In this document: positions 23,449 to 32,540 of the stretch, one piece after another
Layout of the letters: every line of letters starts with the position of its first letter
Position numbering within the stretch: position 1 is the first letter of the stretch
NCBI RefSeq assembly: GCF_019457915.1
Contig: NZ_JAHZSS010000010.1
Span: 1 to 64,000 of the forward strand
DNA length: 64,000 bases
Reading direction: 5' to 3'
Origin: Neiella holothuriorum
GTDB taxonomy: Bacteria; Pseudomonadota; Gammaproteobacteria; Enterobacterales; Neiellaceae
The notes under the pieces: model-generated
What the model was told of the DNA's origin: nothing
The model's input: the letters and a program-made list of their open reading frames with translations, nothing else
The model's database searches: none
Made by a program: the position numbers and the translations under genes

Positions 23449-25390
23449 CGAGTTCCTCTAAAAATTCCTCTACTAATTTCACATCGACATTCTTGCCGAC
23501 ACACAAGCCATCTGCAGCTCCGTGCTGAGATTTGCCAGAAGCCCCAACATCACCAAAACCCCTCAGATAAAGATCTCGTTTCGCTATTTCAAACCCACTA
23601 CTGCATTCTTCCAGCACCTTTAGCCGCTGGAGCGATTCTTCTTTTACTGGCTTCGGGCAGTACAAGTCGCAGTAGCCATTGCCGCCATGCCGAGCCACAC
23701 GACCTCTGATTTGATGAAGCGTGGTTAAGCCAAAGCGCTCGGCATGCACGATAATCACTCGAACCAACTCAGGAATGGTGATCCCAACTTCGACCACTGA
23801 GGTGGACACTAGAACGTCTGCGTCACCACTTTTCATGTCGGTTAGTGCTGCCTCGTTTTCATTGGACGATTTACCGGCATGAGCACAGCGAACGCGACCT
23901 GGCGCAAATGGCTCCCACTTAGCTGCGATTTGCTCCGCCGAAGGCAGAGAGTCATCCGTGCCAGCCTCACGTTTTGGGCAGACCACCAGCACCTTGCCAC
24001 CAGCTTCGATGGTTTGTAACGCGTCCGACATCATTGCTTGCGCTTGTGACTTTTCGACGATGCGAGTGTAAATATGCTTGGCTACGTGGCATTGCGTTAG
24101 TCGTAGAACCTCAACGCCTCCGTGCTGAGCCAGTGCTGTTGTTCGGGGGATAGGCGTCGCTGACGCTGTGATCTGGTGGCTTGTATCAGACACCAACTGC
24201 TGTTTTTGGCCAACACTAAGCTTCTGTTCTTCGTCGCAAACAACCAGATCGAACACACCAACATTGCGATGCAACATGGCCGTCGTGCCGATCAACACGG
24301 GCACATCAATCAGTGGCATGGCTGCATCCGTTTGCCCCGTCACCAATTGACACGAAATATCGGGGTACCACTCGTGAAAGTCAGCATGAATTTGAAGCGC
24401 CAACGATTGATTTGGCAGCATGACGACAGCCCGACCGCCGGCTGATGCGCAATAGGCAACAGCAGCGAGCATTACGCAACTTTTGCCCGTCCCAACATCT
24501 CCCAGCAATAGAAAATTTTGCGGTTGATATCCACGCATAGCGATAGCAAGGCGTTGAATGCATGCTGATTGCTCTTTGGTTGGCTCAAATCCAAATGATT
24601 GTGTGAAGGGAAGAATTGAACCCGCATTCAGTAAGTTTCTCTTAGCGCTCTGGGAGCTTCCAGTGGAGCTTGCACCTTTTAGGATGCCAATAACGTGTAA
24701 TGCCTCAATACGCTCAATGACGCTCTGCGCCACTAATGCTGACTCCATCGACTTCGGACGATGCAACTCAAGCAGCAGGTCTTCTAACGTCCATTTTGGA
24801 CACTGAATCATTTGTCTAACTTTGCTGCCGTCCGTAACGACCAGGGATAAGGTTTCGGCAATTTTTTTCTTCGCCATTGGTAGTGTTTTTAGTAGGTTTT
24901 CGTCGACCGTCTGTTTAACTTTTGAAGGTGTAATGACCTTTGCTTTGCCGGGATACACTGGCACAACAGTGCCGATATCCGCTGAATCTACAGGGTGAGC
25001 GCCATCAAGGTAGAGTCGGTTATTGAACCATGATATTTGGCCGCTGAAGTAAATCCGGTCGGCCATCGCCTCAAGTTCACTCACCAGCGTTCGGCAATCG
25101 CCAAAAAGGGTAAAGCCGATCGTGTGACCATCTGCGTCACGCAGTCGCCCTGACGAGCTGGGACGCTTGTTTTTAAACCGTGTTGTTATTGAACCATCCA
25201 GTTGACCGCATACAACCACTTGTTGCCCGATATAAAATTGCTGCGGGTTTAAGGAGTTATACGTTTGCCGGTAGTCCCTATAACTCGACGGGATGAGCAA
25301 TGGAATCTGCCACGAATGCTTAACGCCCAGAGAAGTTAGGCGCCCAAGCTTGATGGGGTCTTGAGTTTCGGAGAGCTGTTTTGAGGCCAC
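23411..25390 (-). CDS. RecG-like superfamily 2 helicase
   Basis: 659 residues. An OB-type N-terminal wedge region is followed by Walker A LLLGDVGTGKS, motif II CDEEQ, motif III SATPIPRT, motif V VVEVGITIPE, motif VI HQIRGRVARHG and the RecG-typical C-terminal block DLYLRGFGDVGASGKSQHG. RecG remodels stalled forks and branched DNA. It is slightly shorter than chromosomal RecG (about 690) and diverged in the DEEQ box. Promoter at 25424-25451. Confidence 0.9.
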   Translation of the reverse strand: MASKQLSETQDPIKLGRLTSLGVKHSWQIPLLIPSSYRDYRQTYNSLNPQQFYIGQQVVVCGQLDGSITTRFKNKRPSSSGRLRDADGHTIGFTLFGDCRTLVSELEAMADRIYFSGQISWFNNRLYLDGAHPVDSADIGTVVPVYPGKAKVITPSKVKQTVDENLLKTLPMAKKKIAETLSLVVTDGSKVRQMIQCPKWTLEDLLLELHRPKSMESALVAQSVIERIEALHVIGILKGASSTGSSQSAKRNLLNAGSILPFTQSFGFEPTKEQSACIQRLAIAMRGYQPQNFLLLGDVGTGKSCVMLAAVAYCASAGGRAVVMLPNQSLALQIHADFHEWYPDISCQLVTGQTDAAMPLIDVPVLIGTTAMLHRNVGVFDLVVCDEEQKLSVGQKQQLVSDTSHQITASATPIPRTTALAQHGGVEVLRLTQCHVAKHIYTRIVEKSQAQAMMSDALQTIEAGGKVLVVCPKREAGTDDSLPSAEQIAAKWEPFAPGRVRCAHAGKSSNENEAALTDMKSGDADVLVSTSVVEVGITIPELVRVIIVHAERFGLTTLHQIRGRVARHGGNGYCDLYCPKPVKEESLQRLKVLEECSSGFEIAKRDLYLRGFGDVGASGKSQHGAADGLCVGKNVDVKLVEEFLEELDGKTQPNIRQSA

Positions 25391-25423
25391 AAGCTTACCT
25401 TTCTTGGCTGTTACGTTACTTCT

Positions 25424-25451
25424 AACCTAAAGCCAAATAGCAATCGCGCTA
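25424..25451 (-). promoter_or_regulatory. AGTNGCGC-type promoter of the RecG-like gene
   Basis: TAGCGC (25446-25451), 16 bp, TAGGTT on the minus strand; box about 60 bp before the start. Confidence 0.5.
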
Positions 25452-25456
25452 CTGCA

Positions 25457-25960
25457 CTACCCTGCGGTTACCAAGCTTGCATCGTATGGCACAAACAGTG
25501 AAGGGGAATCCACGTCATTGAGTAAGCCACCGGTTGCTGACTCAGGCAGCAGACCATTTGAAGGAAGTTGCCCTACCCAATAAAATACGCGTGCGCCCGA
25601 ACGTCGCTTGAGCGTTAACCGAACCCAATCTTTTTCGGGGTTATCAAGCGCTGAACATCGCTCTGCATAATTAAGTATCTTGACAGGCACGTCAGTTGGC
25701 TCAACACGCTGCTGCTCGAAAATTTGGGGCATATTCGATTGACCAACAGCAAATTGCTGCACCTCAAATTCAAAGACGATCAAATCATCAACAGCATACT
25801 CATGTGAGCAACTGCTCGGCCCTCCCATCCATTGACCGACAAGAACCTTTGGACCGCTGCGCTCTATGGGGCTGAGAAGCCAAAATAAAAGCGCGCCAGC
25901 CACCGCAATCGAACACGAAAAGAGCATTACCTTAAGGCTTAATTTTTTACTCGACAGCAC
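25457..25960 (-). CDS. Membrane-anchored periplasmic protein (167 aa)
   Basis: GTG start after AAAGGAGCACAGCGG. An N-terminal transmembrane anchor (about residues 10-30) leads into a periplasmic domain with three Cys. The S26-like GQWMGGPSSCSHEY and VFYWVGQLPSN segments recall conjugative signal peptidases distantly, but catalytic residues are not evident. Left as unknown. Confidence 0.55.
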   Translation of the reverse strand: MLSSKKLSLKVMLFSCSIAVAGALLFWLLSPIERSGPKVLVGQWMGGPSSCSHEYAVDDLIVFEFEVQQFAVGQSNMPQIFEQQRVEPTDVPVKILNYAERCSALDNPEKDWVRLTLKRRSGARVFYWVGQLPSNGLLPESATGGLLNDVDSPSLFVPYDASLVTAG

Positions 25961-26110
25961 CCGCTGTGCTCCTTTAGAAAATAGCGTGATGTTACCTTAC
26001 GCCTTCGTGCTTACTTGGATCTGTCGTAAGCGTACTGATTTTAGTGACTAAGGCCCTTTTACCCTATGTTCCTCTTGTTACCCTAAGGCTGAACAGATGG
26101 AGATAGTAAG

Positions 26111-26938
26111 ATGCCTGTTGTATTGGCTGCATTTCTGCAAAGCCTAATCGTCGCTAGCTGCGTAATGTTGCTGGTATGGTTTGTTCAGGTCGCGACATCA
26201 AATCGTCTAATGCGCGTTATGGGGAGGCGTCCCGCTTGGTTTTTTTGTGCTCCTGGCATCATTTGTCACGAGCTTTCCCATGCGTTGATGTGCTTCGTAT
26301 TCTTTCACCGTATAACTTCAATGTCACTTGTGACCTATGACCCTCAAAGTGCAACGTTAGGCTACGTTCACCATATTTATCGTACATCATCGTTTTATCA
26401 ACGGTTGGGGCTGCTGTATATCGGATTAGCCCCGTTTTTGCTTGGGCCTCTGGTTATTTTGCTAGGAGCGCAATTACTCCTTCCTGAGCCCGATAAAATT
26501 TTCTCCCTAATTCGCATAGCTGGCGACAGCATTGAGCTTGCCCCTACGTTCACTACGATGTTCAGCGAATCAATCACGCTTTATTTGTCGCTATGGGATG
26601 CTGTTTTGGAGCTAGCCAAGGACTCGTTGGTGTTGACCACTGTATGGCTGGCTGTGTCCGGCTCAATCGCAATTCATTGCGCACCTAGTCCTGCCGACCT
26701 AAGAAGCGCTGCGACCGGGCTGGCCTACAATAGCGTGCTGGTGATAGTGTGCGGCAGTATCGCGGTTGCCGCAGGCTGGGAATGGCCCGAAGCCGCTCAC
26801 TGGCTAGGCTTTGCCGCTTCGCTTTATTTGTTAGTCATCGCACTTTGCCTTGTTTGGTGGTTAGTTTTAATGGGGATTTCGATTGTAATATCGGCCATAA
26901 AACGTACCACCAGCGCAGGTACAAATGCCGCCCTATAG
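26111..26938 (+). CDS. Membrane zinc metalloprotease-like protein (HExxH)
   Basis: 275 residues and six or so hydrophobic spans. HELSH (about residues 54-58) sits at the membrane face after the first transmembrane segment, as in M50-type intramembrane proteases and related HExxH membrane proteins. I do not see a clear second metal motif, so the family is not certain. ATG after GGAGATAGTAAG. Stands alone on the plus strand. Confidence 0.6.
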   Translation: MPVVLAAFLQSLIVASCVMLLVWFVQVATSNRLMRVMGRRPAWFFCAPGIICHELSHALMCFVFFHRITSMSLVTYDPQSATLGYVHHIYRTSSFYQRLGLLYIGLAPFLLGPLVILLGAQLLLPEPDKIFSLIRIAGDSIELAPTFTTMFSESITLYLSLWDAVLELAKDSLVLTTVWLAVSGSIAIHCAPSPADLRSAATGLAYNSVLVIVCGSIAVAAGWEWPEAAHWLGFAASLYLLVIALCLVWWLVLMGISIVISAIKRTTSAGTNAAL

Positions 26939-27064
26939 TGCTAAGCGACTCGACGCCATGCAGCATTTAGAGAGCGGAAATTGGCGATAGAGAATTGAGA
27001 AACTTTATTATTTTTGGTTTGGCGATTGGCGCTTGTTTCGGGTTCGTGTGAGGCCGCCTCAGTC

Positions 27065-27307
27065 CTAGTTGGACGACTTGGGTTGAGTCGATTTCTTGGG
27101 GAATGCGTATTCCTTGCCATCTAATACCCAGCTAGCTAAACCGAGCGCCGCCAAAAGGAATAAAGCTAAACCGGCAATTTTTAATTGCTCAAATTGGTAC
27201 ACGTACTCACTTAGCAAAATAGCTACTACTCCTGCAATTTGCATTGCTACGTATAAAGCTAGCTTTAGCCGCTCTGAGCGCTGTCGGCCCTGAAAATAAG
27301 TATCCAT
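27065..27307 (-). CDS. Two-TM membrane protein (80 aa)
   Basis: Hydrophobic spans at about residues 17-34 and 44-62 between basic ends. Last gene of a run of unknown genes 30468-27065. Family not recognised. Confidence 0.6.
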   Translation of the reverse strand: MDTYFQGRQRSERLKLALYVAMQIAGVVAILLSEYVYQFEQLKIAGLALFLLAALGLASWVLDGKEYAFPKKSTQPKSSN

Positions 27308-27326
27308 ATTCGGTTTCCCTTGTTTA

Positions 27327-27563
27327 TTAGGCCGCTTGGTAGCGACGAATACTGTACTGGCCGGTTGGCTCTAACCAATCCCAATCCAATGGCGACTCAT
27401 TCCGCAAAATGCGCTTATCGGTCTTTTCATCACAACCAATATCGAGCGAGCCAAAACAAATATTTACGCGCTTCAGGTTCGGCATTGCACCAGTATTTGG
27501 TTTCCAGTCACTAAAGAACTTGGACAGCTTAGATTTGTTGCGCTTTGTGAGTCGTCGTTTCAT
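27327..27563 (-). CDS. Unknown basic protein (78 aa)
   Basis: Very basic first 16 residues, then a soluble domain with two Cys. Possibly nucleic-acid binding by charge. Spaced 12 bp from the gene upstream and 19 bp from the next, so it is likely co-transcribed. Confidence 0.55.
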   Translation of the reverse strand: MKRRLTKRNKSKLSKFFSDWKPNTGAMPNLKRVNICFGSLDIGCDEKTDKRILRNESPLDWDWLEPTGQYSIRRYQAA

Positions 27564-27575
27564 GACTGTTTTCCT

Positions 27576-27923
27576 TTATTGAACAATCTTGAATTCGGCC
27601 CGGCGTTGCTCAGCCCGTTCGCCACTGCTTATTCTGGCTTTCGCTACTTTACCGACTAGATTTCCATCGCCATCTGTGACAATGAAACCTTGTCCTGCTA
27701 GAAGATCTAGCGCTCGGCATAATTCAGAATCCTCTCGCTGACCGATCGATGGCATGTAGTAATGTGCTGAATGGCCTTTACATTCGATTACATCCAGCGC
27801 CCAATCACGCTCTTTTGACCAGTTTCTCTGGCGTCGTGACTCGGTAAGTTTGTGATACACCATCTTGACCAAATCCCACAAAACAATCCCAACAAGGACG
27901 TAAATCACTAACTCTGTCTGCAC
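27576..27923 (-). CDS. Membrane-anchored protein (115 aa)
   Basis: GTG start at 27921-27923. One N-terminal transmembrane helix, then a cytoplasmic domain with a winged-helix-like segment (LCRALDLLAGQGFIVTDGDG) and a basic tail. A palindrome lies 15 bp upstream. Confidence 0.6.
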   Translation of the reverse strand: MQTELVIYVLVGIVLWDLVKMVYHKLTESRRQRNWSKERDWALDVIECKGHSAHYYMPSIGQREDSELCRALDLLAGQGFIVTDGDGNLVGKVAKARISSGERAEQRRAEFKIVQ

Positions 27924-27937
27924 TGGTGGATTGCCTT

Positions 27938-27953
27938 AGTCCTAATTAGGACT
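27938..27953. repeat. 16-bp perfect palindrome
   Basis: AGTCCTAATTAGGACT, between two genes of the 27-30 kb cluster. A degenerate copy (AGTCCTA..TTGGACGACT) lies near 27061. Possible operator. Confidence 0.5.
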
Positions 27954-27958
27954 CTCTA

Positions 27959-28294
27959 TTAATTTTGATAGTCTTCTGCAATACACGCATTGATATAGTC
28001 AATCCGCTCATTGCCATCTCTAATTTCTTGCTCGAACCGAAGGCATTCTTCCTCATAGAGATTAAGAACTCGCTCTTGGTCTGACGCCCATAACAATGAA
28101 ATTATTTGCTTTGCCGTAAATCCGTCTTTGTCTAACTTTTGCAATAGCAGCTCTAAACATCGATTAACATCTTCACTATCATCAATGTTGACTACTTGCC
28201 CCTGAAGTTTTAGATAAAATTCGGCAAACTGAACAAGGTCTAGACCAACGCAGTATTTCACGAAATTTTTTACTTCATTTGCTACATCTAGCAT
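27959..28294 (-). CDS. Unknown soluble helical protein (111 aa)
   Basis: Acidic and helical, no signal peptide or membrane span. ATG at the 28294 end has GGAACCCCTCGACTA upstream. Family not recognised. Confidence 0.6.
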   Translation of the reverse strand: MLDVANEVKNFVKYCVGLDLVQFAEFYLKLQGQVVNIDDSEDVNRCLELLLQKLDKDGFTAKQIISLLWASDQERVLNLYEEECLRFEQEIRDGNERIDYINACIAEDYQN

Positions 28295-28321
28295 TAGTCG
28301 AGGGGTTCCTTTATGGTTTTG

Positions 28322-28732
28322 TCACTGTGATGGCATTGCTCTTAACTTTTGTACACCCCAGTAAACAACAGATGATATTGTCACCGCCAGAACCCACGAA
28401 TACACCCCATTGAATCCTTGCTCATACGCGAACGATAGAGCCCCGACTGGAACTAGCCCAACACAATACCCCAATAACCTCGCCCTTTTGTTTGTTGCAT
28501 TTGGTAAGTACATAAATGCAATTGTGATACAAAGAGTTATCAGCAACATCGGCATGTGTGATTCCACCAATTTCGCAAAATCTTTCAGCTCTATAGAGTT
28601 ACCCATTGGGGCAACATAAGACCAGAAAAACATCTGCCAACACAGCATCACCATAATCCAAGGGGAGTAGCTCAAAAGCAGTAACAGTTCCTGCTCTTTG
28701 TTTTCACTCTCAGTCTTCATGTTCATACCCAT
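28322..28732 (-). CDS. Polytopic membrane protein, 4 TM (136 aa)
   Basis: Hydrophobic spans near residues 20-38, 58-74, 84-102 and 108-124. Start after AAAGGCAACCAATT; other in-frame ATG codons 2 and 4 codons later are possible. Family not recognised. Confidence 0.6.
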   Translation of the reverse strand: MGMNMKTESENKEQELLLLLSYSPWIMVMLCWQMFFWSYVAPMGNSIELKDFAKLVESHMPMLLITLCITIAFMYLPNATNKRARLLGYCVGLVPVGALSFAYEQGFNGVYSWVLAVTISSVVYWGVQKLRAMPSQ

Positions 28733-28751
28733 AATTGGTTGCCTTTGTCTA

Positions 28752-29168
28752 TTAACTAGCTAGAAGAGTGCCAGCGATTACGCAGGTAGCTGCAAAAAGA
28801 CCTAGCAATAGTGAATTGCGCCAAGAGGCTTTTTTAAGCATTTCTTTTTCAAATTCGGTCATCTTAATATCGTCCTTTTTGTCTAAGTTCGTACCAGCCC
28901 CTGCGCCAATGCGGGGGTCTTCAAGTTGCACAGGAGTGCCGTGCAAAAGAAATTCTTCCACCAAGGCATCAATTTCTGAATCACTGAAACCATGCGGGTT
29001 GCCATCACCAACCAAGTTCAGCCTGATTAGCCGATCTACGCTGGCTCTCAACTTCGATTGATGCATAAAGTGCACAATCTGAAAACCAGATTGGCGACTC
29101 ATTATTTGAAAATTAGTCCATGCGCGGATCTGCTCTTGCGCATACCGATATGCGTCTTCTTTTTTCAC
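28752..29168 (-). CDS. Tail-anchored helical protein (138 aa)
   Basis: GTG start after GAGGTATTAGG. Soluble helical body, an acidic linker, and a single C-terminal transmembrane helix (about 117-136), so a tail-anchored topology. Family not recognised. Confidence 0.6.
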   Translation of the reverse strand: MKKEDAYRYAQEQIRAWTNFQIMSRQSGFQIVHFMHQSKLRASVDRLIRLNLVGDGNPHGFSDSEIDALVEEFLLHGTPVQLEDPRIGAGAGTNLDKKDDIKMTEFEKEMLKKASWRNSLLLGLFAATCVIAGTLLAS

Positions 29169-29211
29169 CCTAATACCTCAACTGCAAATCCAACAATGGG
29201 TTTCCTTCCTA

Positions 29212-30468
29212 CTAGTTAGCGGTTTCGTCTTTGGCTGTCAGCTTGCGAGCTATGGGCTTTGCAACATCAGCCAGCTTATCAACCGTCTTTTCCAAGGTAG
29301 CTACAACTCTTTTGCTCACTTGAACCGGTGGCGCATCTGTTGACTCATGTTGAATCAACCTTAGAGGGGCTTCTTCCACGCGAGTTAATGCAGTGCTGAA
29401 CAAGCGTTTTGCATACTCCTCATCTAGATTGACAGCTTCTTGCCTGTATCCCTCGTAAGCTTGTGAAACAGTTGCTTTGTATGCATAGTCTTCAGATAAC
29501 TTAAATCGTTGCCCTATCTGGCTAGTGGCTATTATGGCAATCCAAATTGGCCCCCCCAAACCTAAAGCGGCCAAGAACAATTGAATGAACACTGGTGCGT
29601 AGTGAATAGTCTCCTTTGTAAGCATTGCTTCCACAGCGACTAGCTTTCCGTGCCCTATCCATATTGCGACAGTAATAGACGTGACGAGTATCGCAAACCA
29701 ACCCCATAGGCTCAGAGATAGCATCAAGGCCCGCTTATTAAATGCAGCCGCAAGTCCTGTTGATGTAACAATGCGATACTTCTCTTCAATACGCTTCTCA
29801 ATTGCAGCGGCATTTTCAAGCGCTTTTTGGGCGTCCTGTTCATGCTTAATTGTTTTATCGCGGGACTCACCCGATGACTTTTTCCACCTATTGAGTTGGG
29901 TGCTGATGTCTTCGGTTTCGCTCGCTGCCTGTTCTAGACTTGCAAGTGTTTCAGGCAACTTTCTCGAAGTTTTATATGCCTCATTTATGGCGGTAACTTT
30001 GCCACTCAAGCCACTCGTTTGATCTTCGAGCTTTGAAACAACGGGAGCTATTTTTCGGACTCGTTGCTCTAAACTAGGGGGCCAGTGGTTTTCGTCATTC
30101 ATAACGCTACTGATCAGTTCACCGCTTAATTCCCCTTTGAGCCAAGTAAGCGTGGTCAGTAGATTAGGCAAAGCCTGATGCCCCTGAGCGTTGTTTGATA
30201 CCAGATGAGGGACTACGTGCTGTTTGAGCTCTGCAACAATCCCGTCATAGGATTCCAAGTCCTCAACGGTGGCTGTACTTCCAGAATATGAAGCCACTAG
30301 ATCCGATGATAGCTCTCGACACATGGCCGCCACAGAGGAAAATGGCACTCGCGAAAAATGAGCTCCCAAAACGCTCGCTTGGCTAACGTGGTTTCCGGCT
30401 TTCGCCTCAATAGCGTCAGCTAGTTCGCCTAAAGAAGCTGAAAGGTTGTTTAGCGCGTCTTGACTCAT
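29212..30468 (-). CDS. Coiled-coil membrane protein (418 aa)
   Basis: The N-terminal half is soluble and helical with a coiled coil (about 140-225). TGLAAAFNKRALMLSLSLWGW leads into two transmembrane spans (about 243-262 and 290-312), then QIGQRFKLSEDYAYKATVSQAYEGY, a block I have seen conserved in accessory-island proteins of unknown function. It is the largest member of the 27-30 kb cluster and may be its central component. Confidence 0.65.
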   Translation of the reverse strand: MSQDALNNLSASLGELADAIEAKAGNHVSQASVLGAHFSRVPFSSVAAMCRELSSDLVASYSGSTATVEDLESYDGIVAELKQHVVPHLVSNNAQGHQALPNLLTTLTWLKGELSGELISSVMNDENHWPPSLEQRVRKIAPVVSKLEDQTSGLSGKVTAINEAYKTSRKLPETLASLEQAASETEDISTQLNRWKKSSGESRDKTIKHEQDAQKALENAAAIEKRIEEKYRIVTSTGLAAAFNKRALMLSLSLWGWFAILVTSITVAIWIGHGKLVAVEAMLTKETIHYAPVFIQLFLAALGLGGPIWIAIIATSQIGQRFKLSEDYAYKATVSQAYEGYRQEAVNLDEEYAKRLFSTALTRVEEAPLRLIQHESTDAPPVQVSKRVVATLEKTVDKLADVAKPIARKLTAKDETAN

Positions 30469-30488
30469 TCAATTTTCCTCGATGATCT

Positions 30489-30839
30489 TCATTCAAATAG
30501 TTTTTCTGCGCCAATCAGCGGGATCAGTCGCATTAACACATCGTCCATCACGCCGCCTTCAGCGGTCGTGATCAGCTTGGCTTTTCGGTCAGCCCACGCC
30601 AGCGTTTGAATCAAACTGGCAGCAACTACCGAAGGTCGATCTAAATTCTTCACTGGCACCTCGGTTGGGCCACCTCGAACGCTGGTGCTAATGGGGCAGA
30701 TGATCACAAGGCCGGTGCGCTTGTTATATTCATCGCTCGACAACACAAGTGCTGGTCGGTATTTGCCAATCTCACGCCCTTTAGTTGGCTCAAAATCAAG
30801 CCAAATGATGTCGTTCCGTTTTGGGGTAAATCCTGCCAC
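30489..30839 (-). CDS. mazF: MazF/PemK-family endoribonuclease toxin
   Basis: 116 residues. The N terminus has the PemK/MazF block RNDIIWLDFEPTKG, with RPALVLS and CPIST following; these hold the active-site Arg and Ser/Thr of the family. MazF toxins cut mRNA. GTG start overlaps the stop of the antitoxin gene by one base. Slightly longer than E. coli MazF (111). Confidence 0.88.
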   Translation of the reverse strand: MAGFTPKRNDIIWLDFEPTKGREIGKYRPALVLSSDEYNKRTGLVIICPISTSVRGGPTEVPVKNLDRPSVVAASLIQTLAWADRKAKLITTAEGGVMDDVLMRLIPLIGAEKLFE

Positions 30840-31093
30840 TACTCGCCAAGCTCCTTGCCTGATACTGTCGCCAATTCATCCGCATGAGCCGTAAAAGCAT
30901 CCAAGCCACTAACCAACTCTGCCTCGCTAAATGGAAAACGTTTCTTAGGCTTTGGCGCAGGCGCAATCACAAGCTTTCCAGCTTGAACTTGCACATCAAT
31001 CTCAGCACCTTCTGAAAGCTCTAACTGTCGAGCAAAAGCAGCAGGAATAATACTTCCCAAACTGTTTCCGATTCTTCGCACTTGGGTTCTCAT
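30839..31093 (-). CDS. mazE: MazE/AbrB-type antitoxin
   Basis: 84 residues from ATG 31091-31093. The start RIGNSLGSIIPAAFARQL is the swapped-hairpin DNA-binding domain of MazE; the C-terminal half is the acidic toxin-binding tail. The antitoxin comes first in the operon, as usual. A consensus promoter with a palindrome over the -10 lies upstream, fitting autoregulation. Confidence 0.88.
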   Translation of the reverse strand: MRTQVRRIGNSLGSIIPAAFARQLELSEGAEIDVQVQAGKLVIAPAPKPKKRFPFSEAELVSGLDAFTAHADELATVSGKELGE

Positions 31094-31118
31094 TGAAAGC
31101 ACCTGTATGAACATTGTT

Positions 31119-31158
31119 ATTACATTAGTAATTGTACGGACTTTGAGTGTCGTGTCAA
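31119..31158 (-). promoter_or_regulatory. mazEF promoter and operator
   Basis: On the minus strand TTGACA, 16 bp, TACAAT. ATTAC-atta-GTAAT (31119-31132) overlaps the -10 and is the likely MazE operator. Confidence 0.75.
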
Positions 31159-31190
31159 CATTGTTATAACTCAACAAGTGTGGTTACACC

Positions 31191-31943
31191 TCATTTTTGA
31201 GTCAGCTTGATTGGGCTTCTAGTTGCAAACAAGTTTTCATGAGCCGAATCGAATGCTGCTAAATCTAAGTCTGAGTACACCAACTGAGAATCAATACAAG
31301 AATGACCAAGAACACCCTGAATCGTTTCCGGTTCTACGCCTTTTCGCCTTAAAGCATCTGTGACACTTCGACGGCCTGAATGGCTTGAACATTGAGGAAA
31401 ACCATAATGCTGATGCAGCTTGGATAGGTGTGTTTGTAGGTTAGTATGCACTAGATACTGTTTACCTTTGGTTACTTTACGGGTTGGTGCCCAATGGCCC
31501 CACGCCGCAGCATAGTAACGGGGAAACACCGGACTATCAGGGTTTAAACCTCTATAGCGCTTACTATTGCCAAGCATGATCCCTTTTTCGACGCGCATAC
31601 TTAGCCAAGCTTCAAGTATGGCCCGTTGCTGCTTGACCACGACAGGGGCGATAGTAGGTAAGCTGCCTTTGGTGGCCGCAGCTCTAATCCGAGTCATAGA
31701 GCAAATTTGACCATTCGGATACATAGCCTCTTTAACTAACCATCCAGCAACTTCAACTGCTCTAAATGCAGAGGCGTAACACATCCAAAGCATACAGTTA
31801 TCACGCATCACCAACACTGGATCTTTATCTTTCAGATCGAGCCGCATGAGTAAGGTTTGGAAGTCTTTTGGCGAGATAACGCCAGCCTGTTTTGGACGCC
31901 AACCGTTCGGTGGTTCCAATATTTTTGATAGTGATCCGACCAA
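31191..31943 (-). CDS. Short tyrosine recombinase/integrase
   Basis: 250 residues from a TTG start. It has the catalytic domain: an Arg in YASAFRAVEVAGW, box II HSGR, LGHS and the Tyr in LVYSD, in the order R, HxxR, H, Y. The N-terminal core-binding domain is short or missing, so it may be a specialised or truncated enzyme. Close to a toxin-antitoxin pair and the unknown membrane gene cluster, it may have brought that cluster in; no att repeats were identified. Confidence 0.8.
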   Translation of the reverse strand: MVGSLSKILEPPNGWRPKQAGVISPKDFQTLLMRLDLKDKDPVLVMRDNCMLWMCYASAFRAVEVAGWLVKEAMYPNGQICSMTRIRAAATKGSLPTIAPVVVKQQRAILEAWLSMRVEKGIMLGNSKRYRGLNPDSPVFPRYYAAAWGHWAPTRKVTKGKQYLVHTNLQTHLSKLHQHYGFPQCSSHSGRRSVTDALRRKGVEPETIQGVLGHSCIDSQLVYSDLDLAAFDSAHENLFATRSPIKLTQK

Positions 31944-32054
31944 GGCTATTCCCCCATTTCAGCAAAAAGCCTTACTCAAAGGAATTTTGAGCATCAGATC
32001 AACAATAGCGCATGGTTACTGGGAACCAAGGAAACGCGAGAGTATGCAACTTTA

Positions 32055-32276
32055 TTACTCAGTATCTATATTCTTAGCCGACAGTTCGTCGCTGATTTCT
32101 GGTTTCTTGAAGACTAGTGGCATATTTAATCTTGATTTCAGTGCCGACACTAATGATTCTGCATCATCTAAAGCGTCAACCGGGTCTCGATGCTTAGTAG
32201 CTTCGAGTTGCTCTTTCAACCAAAACGAAGTTGATGGGTCATTAGCAATAGCTTGCTCAAATTCGCCAATTTTCAT
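32055..32276 (-). CDS. Unknown small soluble protein (73 aa)
   Basis: ATG after AGGAAGCCCGAAGT. Helical and acidic. Followed by the recombinase gene on the same strand, 112 bp away. Family not recognised. Confidence 0.55.
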   Translation of the reverse strand: MKIGEFEQAIANDPSTSFWLKEQLEATKHRDPVDALDDAESLVSALKSRLNMPLVFKKPEISDELSAKNIDTE

Positions 32277-32295
32277 ACTTCGGGCTTCCTTGTTT

Positions 32296-32517
32296 CTAAC
32301 GCTGCTTTGCAGCTTTAATTCTATTGATTAAACATGGCGATACTCGCGACACACAAAACGCCATCATGAGCACAAACGCACTTGCATGTAGCAAACCGTA
32401 CTTTTCAAAAACTGAAATAGCCCCAAGCCACAAAAACACCACATAAAGCACGACAAAAACCAAACCGATGAGCGGATATCGAGCAATGAACGTAACGCAC
32501 TTGCTTGTCAGTTGCAT
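32296..32517 (-). CDS. Two-TM membrane protein (73 aa)
   Basis: ATG after AGGAGGCCAG. Hydrophobic spans at about 15-34 and 44-60, basic C terminus. Directly downstream of dsbC, 23 bp apart. Confidence 0.6.
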   Translation of the reverse strand: MQLTSKCVTFIARYPLIGLVFVVLYVVFLWLGAISVFEKYGLLHASAFVLMMAFCVSRVSPCLINRIKAAKQR

Positions 32518-32540
32518 CTGGCCTCCTTAAACCGTCACGA

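Noticed and set aside
31191-31943. Recombinase as proof that the 27-32 kb region is an integrated island
   Set aside because: No attachment repeats or empty site could be identified, so island status is kept as an inference only.
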